Below, piece after piece: positions 42,298 to 51,567 of a DNA stretch of 64,000 nucleotides. Each line of letters opens with the position of its first letter. Position 1 is the stretch's first letter. The DNA is taken from NCBI RefSeq assembly GCF_039655875.1, contig NZ_JBBYXK010000002.1, forward strand, positions 62,001 through 126,000. The letters run 5' to 3'. This stretch comes from Emcibacter sp. SYSU 3D8. Lineage in GTDB: Bacteria > Pseudomonadota > Alphaproteobacteria > SMXS01. The notes beneath the pieces were generated by a model, which had not been told where the DNA came from, searched no databases, and was given only the letters and a program-made list of their open reading frames with translations. A program made the position numbers and the translations under genes.

Positions 42298-43317
42298 ATG
42301 AACACTACGGTTCTCGATCGGCCCAAGGGCAACCTGAAGCCGCTGAACATCACCGAGATCGATCCGTTCATCGATCTGAAGGCCGAGATCGACCGGCTGC
42401 GCAAGGAGCGCAACGCCGTGATCCTGGCCCATTATTATCAAGAGGGCGAAATCCAGGACATCGCCGACTTCGTCGGGGATTCGCTGGACCTGTCGCGCAA
42501 GGCCGCCGCCACCGACGCCGACGTGATCGTGTTCTGCGGCGTGCGCTTCATGGCCGAGACGGCCAAGATCCTGAGCCCCGACAAGACCGTGATCCTGCCC
42601 GACATGAAGGCCGGCTGTTCGCTGGAGGACAGCTGTCCGCCGGATCTGTTCCGCAAGTTCCGCGAGGAGCATCCGGACCACGTGTCGCTGACCTACATCA
42701 ACTGCTCGGCCGAGGTGAAGGCGCTGTCCGACATCATCGTGACCTCGAGCAACGCCGAATATATCGTCGACCAGATTCCTAGGGACAAGCCGATCCTGTT
42801 CGCGCCGGACCGCTTCCTGGGCGGCTACCTGGCCAAGAAGACCGGCCGCGACATGCTGCTGTGGCAGGGCTCGTGCATCGTCCACGAGCAGTTCTCGGAG
42901 CGCGAACTGGTGAAGCTGATGGGCACCCATCCCGGTGCGCCGGTGATCGCCCATCCGGAGTGCCCCGGCCACATCCTGCAGCACGCCGACCATGTGGGCT
43001 CGACCTCGTCGATCCTGAACTATGTGCTGACCTCGGACGCCGACACGTTCATCGTCGTCACCGAGCCGCACATCATTCACCAGATGCAGAAGACGGCGCC
43101 CGACAAGACCTTCATCGGCGCGCCCAATGACGACGGCAACTGCAACTGCAACAACTGCCCGTTCATGGCGCTGAACACGATGGAGAAACTCTATCTGTGC
43201 ATGGCCAACATGACGCCGCAGATCGAGGTGCCGGAAGACATCCGGGTAAAGGCGCTTCGCTCGGTGCAGCGGATGATGGACATGTCGCCGCCCGTGCAAC
43301 CCGCCAAAAATGTCTGA
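42298..43317 (+). CDS. nadA: Quinolinate synthase
   Basis: 339 residues. Three cluster cysteines lie in [25 protein letters not shown] and the C-terminal [10 protein letters not shown], the [4Fe-4S] set; [22 protein letters not shown] and HPECPGHIL are family blocks. It condenses iminoaspartate with dihydroxyacetone phosphate to give quinolinate, the first part of de novo NAD synthesis. The next gene, nadC, overlaps it by eight bases. No nadB is in this window, so iminoaspartate must come from elsewhere. Confidence 0.97.
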   Translation: MNTTVLDRPKGNLKPLNITEIDPFIDLKAEIDRLRKERNAVILAHYYQEGEIQDIADFVGDSLDLSRKAAATDADVIVFCGVRFMAETAKILSPDKTVILPDMKAGCSLEDSCPPDLFRKFREEHPDHVSLTYINCSAEVKALSDIIVTSSNAEYIVDQIPRDKPILFAPDRFLGGYLAKKTGRDMLLWQGSCIVHEQFSERELVKLMGTHPGAPVIAHPECPGHILQHADHVGSTSSILNYVLTSDADTFIVVTEPHIIHQMQKTAPDKTFIGAPNDDGNCNCNNCPFMALNTMEKLYLCMANMTPQIEVPEDIRVKALRSVQRMMDMSPPVQPAKNV

Positions 43318-44155
43318 GCTGCTGCCGCTGTCGCGGGAGGCGCTCGACGACTTCATCACCCGGACGCTCGCCGAGGACGTGGGCACCGGCGATGTCACCG
43401 CCGAGGCGACCATTCCCGAAACCGCGCGCTTTGGCGCCAGGATCGCGGCGCGCGAGACTCTGGTGGTCGCCGGCCTGCCGGTCGCCATCGCCATCGTCGA
43501 ACGGCTGGCGCCCGGCGCCCTGGTGGATGTGGCGATCCGGGACGGCCAGAGAGCCCGGCCCGGCGATGTCGTCGTGCGGATCGAGGGACCGGCCCGCGCC
43601 CTGCTGACCGCCGAGCGCTCGGCGCTCAACATCCTGCAGCACCTGTCGGGCGTGGCGACGCTGACCCGCTCCTATGTGGATCTGATCGCCGGCACCAAGG
43701 CGCAGCTGCTCGACACCAGGAAGACCATTCCGGGCCTGCGGGTGCTGGAGAAATACGCGGTGAAGATGGGCGGCGGCACCAACCACCGCATGGGCCTTTA
43801 TGACGCCGTGCTGATCAAGGACAACCACATCGCCGTGGCCGGCGGCGTGACGGCGGCGGTGACGGCCTGCCGCGCCCATACCGGACTGCGGGTGCAGGTG
43901 GAATGCGACACGCTGGTACAGGCCCGCGAGGCCATCGACGCCGGCGCCGACAGCCTGCTGCTGGACAATATGAGCCTGGACCAGCTCCGCGAGGCCGTGT
44001 CGTTCGCGCCGGTGCCGCTGGAAGCTTCGGGCGGCGTCAATCTGCAGACCATCCGCGCCATCGCCGAGACCGGCGTCGACTTCATCTCCGTCGGGCGGCT
44101 GACCCAGTCGGCGCCCGCCATCGACCTGGGCATGGATTTCGAAAGCCTGGGCTGA
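43310..44155 (+). CDS. nadC: Nicotinate-nucleotide diphosphorylase (carboxylating)
   Basis: 281 residues. N-terminal domain [17 protein letters not shown], then the catalytic barrel with [55 protein letters not shown] and VECDTL; these include the lysine and arginine residues that hold quinolinate and PRPP. It makes nicotinate mononucleotide from quinolinate. Start overlaps nadA, so they are translated together. Confidence 0.97.
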   Translation: MSELLPLSREALDDFITRTLAEDVGTGDVTAEATIPETARFGARIAARETLVVAGLPVAIAIVERLAPGALVDVAIRDGQRARPGDVVVRIEGPARALLTAERSALNILQHLSGVATLTRSYVDLIAGTKAQLLDTRKTIPGLRVLEKYAVKMGGGTNHRMGLYDAVLIKDNHIAVAGGVTAAVTACRAHTGLRVQVECDTLVQAREAIDAGADSLLLDNMSLDQLREAVSFAPVPLEASGGVNLQTIRAIAETGVDFISVGRLTQSAPAIDLGMDFESLG

Positions 44156-44241
44156 CTCCGCAGCCGTTCATGGTGAAACACCGGCAGCCCGGCTCCGATG
44201 GCCGCCGTTGAACACCGGCTGTTTTGCGATATCCTCGCGCG

Positions 44242-44661
44242 ATGGCGCTGCGCATCACCATCCCAGAGACCCCGTCGGAAGCCGATCGCGAGGCGGTTCT
44301 CGCGCCCTTGCGCGCCTACAACATCAGCCGCTCGGGCGACCCGCGCATCCGCCCCGTGGCCCTGCTGTTGACTGACGAGCAGGGCGACCACGTGGGCGGG
44401 CTGTGGGGCAAGATCGCCTATGACTGGCTTTTCGTCGAGCTGCTTGCCGTCCCCGAAGCGCATCGCGGCAAACGCTACGGCGCGGCGCTCATGGAGCAGG
44501 CCGAAAGCATTGCCCGTGCCAGCGGCTGCACCGGAATCTGGCTCGACACCTACGAGTTTCAGGCCCGTGGCTTTTACGAAAAGCTGGGCTTCCAGGTATT
44601 CGGCACCCTCGAGGATCATCCCGCCGGGCAGAAACGGTACTTCCTCCGCAAGCATCTATAG
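44242..44661 (+). CDS. GNAT-family N-acetyltransferase
   Basis: 139 residues. AcCoA-binding signature LLAVPEAHRGKRYGAALMEQAES (R/Q-x-x-G-x-G/A type) and the C-terminal ARGFYEKLGFQVFGTLEDHP strand-helix-strand are complete. Substrate unknown. ATG (MALRIT) chosen over an upstream TTG at 44224. It follows nadC after 86 bases with no obvious functional link. Confidence 0.88.
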   Translation: MALRITIPETPSEADREAVLAPLRAYNISRSGDPRIRPVALLLTDEQGDHVGGLWGKIAYDWLFVELLAVPEAHRGKRYGAALMEQAESIARASGCTGIWLDTYEFQARGFYEKLGFQVFGTLEDHPAGQKRYFLRKHL

Positions 44662-44789
44662 CAGCCGAAGCGTTCCGGCAGACCGCGTCTGACCGCCTTC
44701 CGCCTCATCGAAAGCCAACGTCCGTTTCAGATCGGGGCTGGTCCGTGGGCCACTGCCGGATTACTCTGCCCTCGGTCAGGGGAGACCGC

Positions 44790-44809
44790 GTTCCTCACAG
44801 GGGGAACGG
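44790..44809. promoter_or_regulatory. Inverted repeat before the FAD oxidoreductase
   Basis: CGTTCC-N8-GGAACG lies 53 bases before the ATG of the FAD gene. It could be an operator for the FAD-cupin-glyoxalase block. No regulator is adjacent. Confidence 0.35.
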
Positions 44810-44862
44810 CGAATGGATGATATGCGCGCTCAAGGGCGCGGCCGGTCAAGGGGAGAAGACTT

Positions 44863-46245
44863 ATGGCGAGAGACTATGACGTAATTATCGTCGGTTCTGG
44901 CGCAGCGGGCCTGGCGGCCGCCGTCGCGGCGGCGGATGAAGGCGCCTCGGTGCTGGTGGTGGAAAGCGAAAAGAAGGTGGGCGGATCGTCACGTCTGTCG
45001 GGCGGGCACTTCTATGCCGCAGGCACGTCGGTCCAGAAGGCGGCAGGCATCGTCGGCGATACCGCCGACGCCATGTTCGAGCACTACATGACGCTGGCCC
45101 AGTGGCTGGTGGACCCGGCCGTGGTGCGGCGCTACTGCGATCTGTCGGCGCCGACCCTCGAATGGGTGATGGGCCTGGGCGTGAAATATCACAAGGAAAC
45201 GCTGTATGTGTCAGGCGTCGGCTCGGTGCCGCGCGGACATCCGCCCGAGGGCGACGGCGAGGAAGTCATCAACGTGCTGGACGGCCATCGCAGCAACAAG
45301 GGCGTCGATGTGGTGCTGGATTCGCGGGTTACCGGCCTCCTGACCAACGACGAAGGCCGGGTGACCGGCATCCGGATCGGCGACGACGAGGCGACCTGCG
45401 GCGCGGTCATCCTGGCGACGGGCGGCTTCGGCAACAATCCGGAGATGATCGAGAAATACCTGCCCAGGGCGGCGGCCACCGGCGATTGGCGCTGGTATAT
45501 CGGCGCCGACGGCGCGCGGGGCGACGGCATCACCATGGGTCAGGCCGTAGGCGGGATCGTCGACGGCCATGACCGCGCGCTGATGCTGGCCACGCCAGGC
45601 TTCAGCCGCGACCTCGAGGTGGCGCTGCCGGGCTGGCTGGTCATGGTCAACCAGGACGGCCGGCGCTTTTGCGACGAAACCGCCAATTACACGGTGATCG
45701 CCGGCCTGCTGAACAAGCAGGGCGGGAACGCCTACGCGATCTTCGACGAGCCGGCGCGCGCCGCCGCCAAGCGGAGCCCGCAATTCCAGGCCTACTGGGT
45801 CAATGACGTGCTCGAGCAGAAGGCGGAGGACGGACGGATCTTCCGGGCCGACACCCTGGCCGGGCTGGCGGCCAAGGCCGGCATCGACCCGGACGGGCTG
45901 GAAGGCATGGCCGAGCGCTACAACGCCGACGTGGCGGCGGGCGAGGACACCGCCTTCTTCAAGAAGGCAGCCATGGCGCCGATCCAGACCCCGCCGTTCT
46001 ATGCCGTCGAGATCAGGCCCGCCATCCTGTGCTGGACCGGCACGGGGCTGCGCATCAATGCGGACACTGCCGTGATGAACAAGGCCGACAAGCCGATCCG
46101 GGGCCTCTACGCCGCGGGCGAGACCGTCGGCAATCTGCACGGCGACGTCTATATCGGCGGCGGCGGCTCCTACGGGCCCTGCCTCGTCTTCGGCAAGCTG
46201 GCGGGCGAGAATGCCGCCAGATACGCCAAGGAACTGAACGACTGA
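44863..46245 (+). CDS. FAD-dependent oxidoreductase (FAD_binding_2; fumarate reductase/ketosteroid dehydrogenase-like)
   Basis: 460 residues. N-terminal dinucleotide motif VIIVGSGAAGLAAAVAAADEGASVLVVE and the late FAD contact RGLYAAGETVGNLHGDVYIGGGGSYGPCLVFGKLAGENAA are clear. A substrate domain covers about 215-340. FAD_binding_2 proteins include fumarate reductases and 3-ketosteroid dehydrogenases; the short size and lack of heme or partner subunits favour a soluble dehydrogenase. Followed by a cupin and a glyoxalase I, perhaps in one transcript, though a GC hairpin lies after the stop. The true electron acceptor is unknown. Confidence 0.85.
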   Translation: MARDYDVIIVGSGAAGLAAAVAAADEGASVLVVESEKKVGGSSRLSGGHFYAAGTSVQKAAGIVGDTADAMFEHYMTLAQWLVDPAVVRRYCDLSAPTLEWVMGLGVKYHKETLYVSGVGSVPRGHPPEGDGEEVINVLDGHRSNKGVDVVLDSRVTGLLTNDEGRVTGIRIGDDEATCGAVILATGGFGNNPEMIEKYLPRAAATGDWRWYIGADGARGDGITMGQAVGGIVDGHDRALMLATPGFSRDLEVALPGWLVMVNQDGRRFCDETANYTVIAGLLNKQGGNAYAIFDEPARAAAKRSPQFQAYWVNDVLEQKAEDGRIFRADTLAGLAAKAGIDPDGLEGMAERYNADVAAGEDTAFFKKAAMAPIQTPPFYAVEIRPAILCWTGTGLRINADTAVMNKADKPIRGLYAAGETVGNLHGDVYIGGGGSYGPCLVFGKLAGENAARYAKELND

Positions 46246-46252
46246 GGAAGAT

Positions 46253-46272
46253 ACCGGCCCCACAGGGCCGGT
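46253..46272 (+). terminator. GC hairpin after FAD oxidoreductase
   Basis: ACCGGCCC-CACA-GGGCCGGT, eight perfect pairs and a four-base loop, seven bases after the stop. No T run follows, so termination may be weak or the hairpin may stabilise the message. Confidence 0.4.
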
Positions 46273-46355
46273 CATTGCGCCGCTCACCGGCCGCCGCCAT
46301 CCACATTGACGGTAGCCGGGGGGCGATCTAGCCTGAACCAAACGGGGAGATAATT

Positions 46356-46805
46356 ATGGCTATGCAGGACATTCGGCCGATCAACGGCAATCTTCAGGAC
46401 ACCCTGGTGGAGGCCTCCAAGACCCCCTGGATCGAGCAGACGCCGCTGTCGTCGATCAAGGTGCTGTACACCGGCGCCGAGACCGGCAGCTGGGCGGTGC
46501 TGTTCAACTGGAAGAAAGGCTACGTGGCGCCGCCGCACAAGCATCTGGGCGCCTCGCACACCTTCATCCTGAAGGGCCAGCTCAAGGTGCGCGACGGCGT
46601 GCTCAATGCCGGCGACTATGTCTACGAGCCCAACGGCGTGCTGCACGGCGCCACCGAGGCGATGGAAGATACGGAATATCTGTTCATCTGCAACGGACCG
46701 ATCCTGTTCTATGACGACGAACACTTCACCAGCTACAAGAGCTGGGAAGAGGTGGAGATGATCCGCCGCGCGGGCGCCGCGGCGCCGGCCAAGGCGGCGG
46801 AATAA
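46356..46805 (+). CDS. Cupin-domain protein (acetylacetone/dihydroxyacetophenone dioxygenase-like)
   Basis: 149 residues. PPHKHLGASHTFILKGQLKVRDG is cupin motif 1 with metal-ligand histidines, and NAGDYVYEPNGVLHGAT is motif 2 with the final histidine. A glutamate of the usual set is replaced by threonine/serine positions, as in dioxygenases that use three histidines. Between an FAD oxidoreductase and glyoxalase I, five bases before the latter, it may act on an aromatic or dicarbonyl substrate. Confidence 0.85.
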   Translation: MAMQDIRPINGNLQDTLVEASKTPWIEQTPLSSIKVLYTGAETGSWAVLFNWKKGYVAPPHKHLGASHTFILKGQLKVRDGVLNAGDYVYEPNGVLHGATEAMEDTEYLFICNGPILFYDDEHFTSYKSWEEVEMIRRAGAAAPAKAAE

Positions 46806-46809
46806 CTTC

Positions 46810-47334
46810 ATGCAGCCTACGGCCGGTTTCCGCCTGAACCACACCATGCTGCGCGTGCGCGATCCCGAGGCTTCGCTGGGCTTCTACCGCGATATCCTGG
46901 GCATGACCGTCATCGACCGCTTCGACTTCGAGGCGGGCCGCTTCTCGCTCTATTTCCTGGGCTATCCGGAAGAACCGGTGCCGGAGGATGCGGACGCACG
47001 CGTGGAATGGCTGTTCGAGCAGCGCGGGCTGCTGGAGTTGACCCACAATTGGGGCACCGAGACCGATGCCGCGTTCGCTTATCACAACGGCAATACCGAG
47101 CCGCGCGGTTTCGGCCACATCGCCCTGACCGTGCCCGACGTCGACGGCGCCTGCGCCCGCCTCGACCAGCTGGGCGTGACCTTCGTGAAGCGGCCGCAGG
47201 ACGGGTCGATGAAAGGCCTTGCCTTCATCCAGGACCCGGACGGCTACTGGATCGAGATCGTCTCGGGGCCGAATCTGCGCGGCCTGATGGCCGGCGTGCG
47301 GGCGGCGGCAAAACAGGACGCCGGCGCGGCCTGA
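46810..47334 (+). CDS. gloA: Glyoxalase I (lactoylglutathione lyase)
   Basis: 174 residues. Metal ligands are in LNHTMLRV (H), LLELTHNWGTE (E), RGFGHIALTV (H) and YWIEIVSG (E). SLGFYRDILGM and VKRPQDGSMKGLAFIQDPDGYWIEI match the eukaryotic-like, zinc-type GloA. It detoxifies methylglyoxal as its glutathione adduct; a GST gene follows on the opposite strand. Together with the cupin it looks like a detoxification block. Confidence 0.93.
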   Translation: MQPTAGFRLNHTMLRVRDPEASLGFYRDILGMTVIDRFDFEAGRFSLYFLGYPEEPVPEDADARVEWLFEQRGLLELTHNWGTETDAAFAYHNGNTEPRGFGHIALTVPDVDGACARLDQLGVTFVKRPQDGSMKGLAFIQDPDGYWIEIVSGPNLRGLMAGVRAAAKQDAGAA

Positions 47335-47341
47335 CGGCGGG

Positions 47342-47995
47342 TCAGCCGGCCTGCTGGCTGGCGGTGAATACCGCCAGTTGGTCGGCGAAGGCGCGCTTAT
47401 AGGCTGGCCGCGCCTCGCCGCGGGCGATGTAGGCTGACAGGGTCGGGTAGTCCTGCAAAATGCCCGATCCCTCCAGCCGGCGCAGCACCAGCACCATCAG
47501 CAGGTCGGCGGCGCTGAACCCGCCATCGAGCCAGTCGGCATCGCCGAGCCGTTCGGCGAGTTCGTCCAGCCGCTTGCGGATTCGCGCCTCGATCATGGGC
47601 CGCCGTTCGGCGAACCAGGCCCGGTCGCCCTCGATATATTCGGACTGTTCGAGATCGACGATGGGCGGCTCGACCGTGCCCAGCGCGGCGAACATCCACA
47701 TGATCGCCCGCGCCCGTGCATTCGCGTCGATCGGCAGCAGACCCGCATGGCGCTGCGCGATATGAAGAACGATCGCTCCGGACTCGAACAGCACGAGCCC
47801 GTCTTCCTCATAGGTCGGGATCTGCCCGAACGGATTCAGGGCCAGATGCGCGGGCTGCTGCATTTCTTGGAACGACACGAGCCGGACCTCGTAGGGCTGG
47901 CCAACCTCCTCCAGCGCCCAGCGAACCCGCATGTCGCGCGCCAGCCCCCTGCCGCGATCGGGCGATGCTGCGAAGGCGGTGATGGTGATCGTCAT
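47342..47995 (-). CDS. Glutathione S-transferase family protein
   Basis: 217 residues. Thioredoxin-like N-domain with VRWALEEVGQPYEVRLV, NPFGQIPTYEEDGLVLFESGAIVLHIAQR (cis-proline and glutathione-contact residues), and a helical C-domain with LGDADWLDGGFSAADLLMV. The catalytic position in SPDRGRGL is serine or arginine rather than a clear cysteine. Substrate unknown. GGAG lies six bases before the ATG. Convergent with gloA, with seven bases between. Confidence 0.9.
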   Translation of the reverse strand: MTITITAFAASPDRGRGLARDMRVRWALEEVGQPYEVRLVSFQEMQQPAHLALNPFGQIPTYEEDGLVLFESGAIVLHIAQRHAGLLPIDANARARAIMWMFAALGTVEPPIVDLEQSEYIEGDRAWFAERRPMIEARIRKRLDELAERLGDADWLDGGFSAADLLMVLVLRRLEGSGILQDYPTLSAYIARGEARPAYKRAFADQLAVFTASQQAG

Positions 47996-48018
47996 CGCAA
48001 ACTCCGGGTCGCTGGCAG

Positions 48019-48762
48019 TTACTCACCGCGGCGCAAGTTCCGCGCAAAGAGCGCGAGCATCGCGGCCCAGCCGCGCTCGGCGGCGACATGATCGTACACG
48101 GGGAAGTCCGGCTTCATCCAGCCATGCGCCGCGGGGTAGGTTTCCGTGCTGAAGCGCACATTCGACTGGGCCAGCGTCTTCTCGAGCCGCTCGGCCATCT
48201 CGGGCGGATAACTGCCATCATTATCGGCGGCGGCGATATAAACCTCGGCCTCAAGCTTTCGCGCAGCCAGATGCGGGCTTGTCGGCGCGTCGGTCGCCAG
48301 GTTGCCGCCATGAAAGCTGGCGACCGCGCCGAAGCGGTCAGGGTAGGTTCCCGCAGCGGCAAGCGCCATGCCGCCGCCCATGCAGAAGCCGACCGCGCCG
48401 ACTTTCCGGTCCGTTACGTCATCCCGCGTGTCGAGAAAGGCCAGCAAGGCTTCCGTGTCTTCGGCTGCCTTGTCATTGCCGGTCGTGGCGATCAACGGGC
48501 CCAGGATTGCGCCCACATCGCCCGCGAAGACCTCCCTGGGCACGAACGGGCCGTAGGGACCGTAGCGGTAGAACAGGTCCGGCAGCAGCACGATGTAGCC
48601 GTGATTCGCAAGCCGCTGCGCCATGTCGAGCTCTGCCGGCCGTATCCCGCCCGCGTCCATGTAGAAGATCACCCCGGGCCAAAGCCCGTCCACCGCCGGG
48701 GTCATGACATGGCAAGGGCACTCGCCATCGCGCGTCCGGATGGTGACTTGCTCGTTCGACAT
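48019..48762 (-). CDS. Dienelactone hydrolase family protein
   Basis: 247 residues. GFCMGGGMAL gives the cysteine nucleophile typical of dienelactone hydrolases; the acid lies in AAADNDGSYPP and the histidine in PAAHGWMKPD. The family opens lactones or hydrolyses thioesters in aromatic breakdown, though no ring-cleavage genes are nearby. AAGGAG lies six bases before ATG 48762 (a second ATG at 48765 is too close). Preceded on its strand by a crotonase gene and terminator. Confidence 0.9.
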   Translation of the reverse strand: MSNEQVTIRTRDGECPCHVMTPAVDGLWPGVIFYMDAGGIRPAELDMAQRLANHGYIVLLPDLFYRYGPYGPFVPREVFAGDVGAILGPLIATTGNDKAAEDTEALLAFLDTRDDVTDRKVGAVGFCMGGGMALAAAGTYPDRFGAVASFHGGNLATDAPTSPHLAARKLEAEVYIAAADNDGSYPPEMAERLEKTLAQSNVRFSTETYPAAHGWMKPDFPVYDHVAAERGWAAMLALFARNLRRGE

Positions 48763-48803
48763 CATGTGCTCCTTGCTATGCGTTCCGGTGATGCCACCAA
48801 CAA

Positions 48804-48825
48804 AAAGGGACCCGAAGGTCCCTTT
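48804..48825 (-). terminator. Intrinsic terminator after crotonase gene
   Basis: AAAGGGACC-CGAA-GGTCCCTTT, nine pairs; on the minus strand the stem continues into TTG after five T residues. It ends the crotonase transcript before the dienelactone hydrolase gene, 39 bases from its start. Confidence 0.75.
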
Positions 48826-48836
48826 CGTAACCGGTA

Positions 48837-49709
48837 TCAGCCGAAGCGGGGTTCGTCCCACCAGGGGAACCAGCCGGGCATGTCCTCGGACACCTTCAGC
48901 TTGTATTCGGCCGGGCGCTTTTCGAGGAACGAGGTGACGCCTTCGGCGGCGTCGGCCATCTTGCCCAGGGTGGCGATGCCGCGGCTGTCGATGTTGTGGG
49001 CTTCCATGGGGTGCGAGGCGCCCATCATCCGCCACATCATCTGGCGCATCAGCGCGACGGACACGGCCGAGGTGTTTTCGGCGATCTCGCGGCCGATCTC
49101 GCGGGCGCGGGGGATCAGGTCCTCGGGCGCCAGCAGCTCGGAGACGAGGCCGCCGTCCTTGGCTTCCTGGGCCGGGAAGACGCGGCCCGAATAGCACCAC
49201 TTGGCGGCCTGCTCGATGCCGACGAGGCGCGGCAGGAACCAGCTGGAGCAGGCCTCCATCACCAGGCCGCGCCGGGCGAACACGAAGCCGTACTTGGCCT
49301 CGGTCGAGGCAAGGCGGATATCCATGGGCAGCTGCATGGTGACGCCGACGCCCACCGCCGGGCCGTTGCAGGCGGCGATCACCGGCTTGAGGCACTCGAA
49401 GATCTGCAGGGTCACGCGGCCGCCGCCGTCGCGCCACAGCCCGCCGGGGCCGACCTTGTCGATGGCCGGGCGCTTGTCGGTGTCGAAAGTGCTGCCGCCC
49501 GCGCCCAGATCGGCGCCGGCGCAGAAGCCGCGGCCTTCGCCGGTGACGATCACCGAGCGCACCTCGTCGTCGTCATTGACCTTCCTGAACACGTCGACCA
49601 TCTCGGCCTGCATGTCGAAATTGAAGGCGTTGAGCCGTTCGGGACGGTTCAGCGTGACGGTCAGGATGTTCTCCTTCACATCGGTCTTGAGCGACTTGTA
49701 GGTGGTCAT
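48837..49709 (-). CDS. Enoyl-CoA hydratase/isomerase (crotonase family)
   Basis: 290 residues. The crotonase core is in order: LTVTLNRPERLNAFN, the oxyanion-hole GRGFCAGADLGAGG and CNGPAVGVGVTMQLPMDIRLAS, and the C-terminal helix. The second acidic residue of hydratases is not obvious around FARRGLVMEACSSWFLPRLVG, where a glutamate (MEAC) is present. An exact reaction (hydratase, isomerase or hydrolase) is not determined. Its transcript ends at a clear terminator. Confidence 0.9.
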   Translation of the reverse strand: MTTYKSLKTDVKENILTVTLNRPERLNAFNFDMQAEMVDVFRKVNDDDEVRSVIVTGEGRGFCAGADLGAGGSTFDTDKRPAIDKVGPGGLWRDGGGRVTLQIFECLKPVIAACNGPAVGVGVTMQLPMDIRLASTEAKYGFVFARRGLVMEACSSWFLPRLVGIEQAAKWCYSGRVFPAQEAKDGGLVSELLAPEDLIPRAREIGREIAENTSAVSVALMRQMMWRMMGASHPMEAHNIDSRGIATLGKMADAAEGVTSFLEKRPAEYKLKVSEDMPGWFPWWDEPRFG

Positions 49710-49742
49710 GGCATCTTCCCCGATTCGGTTACGCGTGATTGT

Positions 49743-51230
49743 TCAGTGATTTGCTATGTATTGGGCAATGGCGAGAAAGTCACCCGTTTTGCCCAGAGGC
49801 TGCTGGTTCTCCACATCGGCGATGAGCACCGCCTCGGCGACCAGACCGCCATCGAGATAGGCGGCGATCGCCGCGGCCAGCCGCCAGGGGCGCGTGACCA
49901 CCCGGCGCACGCTGCCCGGATCGCCGTCGGCGACCATGCGCTCGAACAGCGCCTTGTTGGTGGCGATCAGGCCCGTCATCACGCCGGGCCGCGCGAGGCC
50001 GAACCGGTCGGCCTGTACCGCAATCTCCAGCTGATTGGTGAAGGCGCGTCCCTCGACGGCCTCGTCCAGCGCGACCATGGCCTTGACCGTGTCGCCCAGC
50101 GCGGTGCTGTAATCGATCAGCAGCGGCGCGGCGCCGTGTTTCAGGTTGACCAGCGGATCGAGAATGCCGCGCGCCCCCGCAAGGAACCTGGCGGCCTCGG
50201 CCTTGTTGCCCCGTTCCGACGACACCAGCGACAGCCGTGCAAAGGCCAGGGCCTTGTCCTTGCTGTTGTTCATGGTGCCGATCATCGCGAGGGCGCGGTT
50301 GGCCTGTCCGCTTTTCACCAGCAGGGCCAGCAATTCATCGAGCAGCGCCTGATCGTAGCTCAGGGCCGAGGGGAACCGCTTCTGCGCCGCCGCGAAGTCG
50401 CCGTGCCGCGCATAGACCAGCGCCCGCGCCAGCTTGGCATCGGACGATCGGGGCGAGGCCACCAGCAGGGCGTCAAGGGCCTTTTCGGCCACCGCACGTT
50501 TGCCCAGCTCGTCCTGCTTGAGCGCGATGCGGGCGGCGATCCGCGGGCGGTCCAGATCCGGCAGCAGGGCCAGCATGCGCTGCGCCGCGTCCAGCCGGCC
50601 CGCCGCCACGAAATCGAGCGCGGTGTCCGAATGGACGATGATCGCCGTATGCTCGGCGGAACCCTTGCCGCCAAAGTCGCGCAGCAGCCTGTCGGCCCGG
50701 TCGAGATGACCGGCCTCTTGCTGGGCCCGGACCAGCGCCAGCAGCGAATTCACCCGGCGGTCGGGTGGCTCACCCTCAAGCCAGGCACTGATCCGCTTCG
50801 GGTCGTTCAGGGCAACCAGCACGTTCGCGATCGCCCAGTCCACCTGACCGGCGGCCAGCGGCTGCGCCAGCATGGCGTCGAGGATGGCGACCGACCGCTT
50901 GCGGTCGCCGTTCCTGGCGAGCAGCGCCGCGAAACGCGCCTCGGCCAGGCGACGCTGCAGGCCGCCGGGTATCCTGTCGGCGCTGAGCCGCGTCCGGGCA
51001 ACGTCGCCCGCATCGGCCGCGACCTCGTTGAACTTGACCCACTGGATGGCGGTTTCGTCAGGGAATTTGGCGCCGGCGTCGCTATCGAGCGTTTGCGCGG
51101 TCCGGTCGAGCAGGCAGGCGAGCATGGGCGTGCCGCGCGCCGCCTTCGCGCACGGCGAATCAGGCGCGGCCACCGCCGGCGCCGCGATGGCCGCCGCAAT
51201 GGCGAAGGCGATCGCTGCCAGAAAGCGCAA
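49743..51230 (-). CDS. Exported TPR-like repeat protein of unknown function
   Basis: 495 residues if started at TTG 51230, five bases after the previous stop. A signal peptide (LRFLAAIAFAIAAAIAAPAVAA) precedes long arrays of about 30-residue helix pairs (LAEARFAALLARNGDRKRSVAILDAML, LARALVYARHGDFAAAQKRF, FARLSLVSSERGNKAEAARFL), a solenoid like TPR or Sel1 without clear consensus. The two N-terminal cysteines (SPCAKAARG, MLACLL) may bond. The lack of a ribosome site at the TTG suggests coupling to the upstream gene. Function unknown. Confidence 0.68.
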   Translation of the reverse strand: MRFLAAIAFAIAAAIAAPAVAAPDSPCAKAARGTPMLACLLDRTAQTLDSDAGAKFPDETAIQWVKFNEVAADAGDVARTRLSADRIPGGLQRRLAEARFAALLARNGDRKRSVAILDAMLAQPLAAGQVDWAIANVLVALNDPKRISAWLEGEPPDRRVNSLLALVRAQQEAGHLDRADRLLRDFGGKGSAEHTAIIVHSDTALDFVAAGRLDAAQRMLALLPDLDRPRIAARIALKQDELGKRAVAEKALDALLVASPRSSDAKLARALVYARHGDFAAAQKRFPSALSYDQALLDELLALLVKSGQANRALAMIGTMNNSKDKALAFARLSLVSSERGNKAEAARFLAGARGILDPLVNLKHGAAPLLIDYSTALGDTVKAMVALDEAVEGRAFTNQLEIAVQADRFGLARPGVMTGLIATNKALFERMVADGDPGSVRRVVTRPWRLAAAIAAYLDGGLVAEAVLIADVENQQPLGKTGDFLAIAQYIANH

Positions 51231-51234
51231 CGGT

Positions 51235-51567
51235 CTAATGATCTGAACGGGCCGCGTTGAGCAGCCCGGTGTCGTATTCCAGTCCCGCCTTGGTCAGGGT
51301 GATGGCGACCGGGAAATGGGACTTGGCGAGGCCCTTGCGCTCAAGCGCGATCCAGACCGCCTCGTTGGCGAAGCCGGTGATGTCGCGGGTCGAGACCACG
51401 AATTCGCCCACATGGACGTGATCGCCGTGCGGATGGGGCATCTGGGTGACGACGACCTCGCCGGTCTTCTCGTCGACCATGGAGGTTTCCCGGTGGCGCG
51501 CCAGCTCCTGCATCAGGGCCAGCGTCTTGTTCTGCAGCGGGTTCAGCTTGATCTTGTCCTTGGCCAT
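51235..51567 (-). CDS. Small His-rich conserved protein of unknown function
   Basis: 110 residues, no leader. The centre MPHPHGDHVHVGEFVVSTRDITGF has four histidines in eleven residues, a plausible metal site; the C-terminal part (VWIALERKGLAKSHFPVAITLT) is a strand-helix pattern. AGGA lies eight bases before the ATG. Translated just before the exported repeat protein. I do not recognise the family. Confidence 0.68.
   Translation of the reverse strand: MAKDKIKLNPLQNKTLALMQELARHRETSMVDEKTGEVVVTQMPHPHGDHVHVGEFVVSTRDITGFANEAVWIALERKGLAKSHFPVAITLTKAGLEYDTGLLNAARSDH

Noticed and set aside
48996-51260. 754-codon plus frame
   Set aside because: Spans antisense of a crotonase and the exported repeat protein; Gln/Arg/Gly-rich without a fold pattern.
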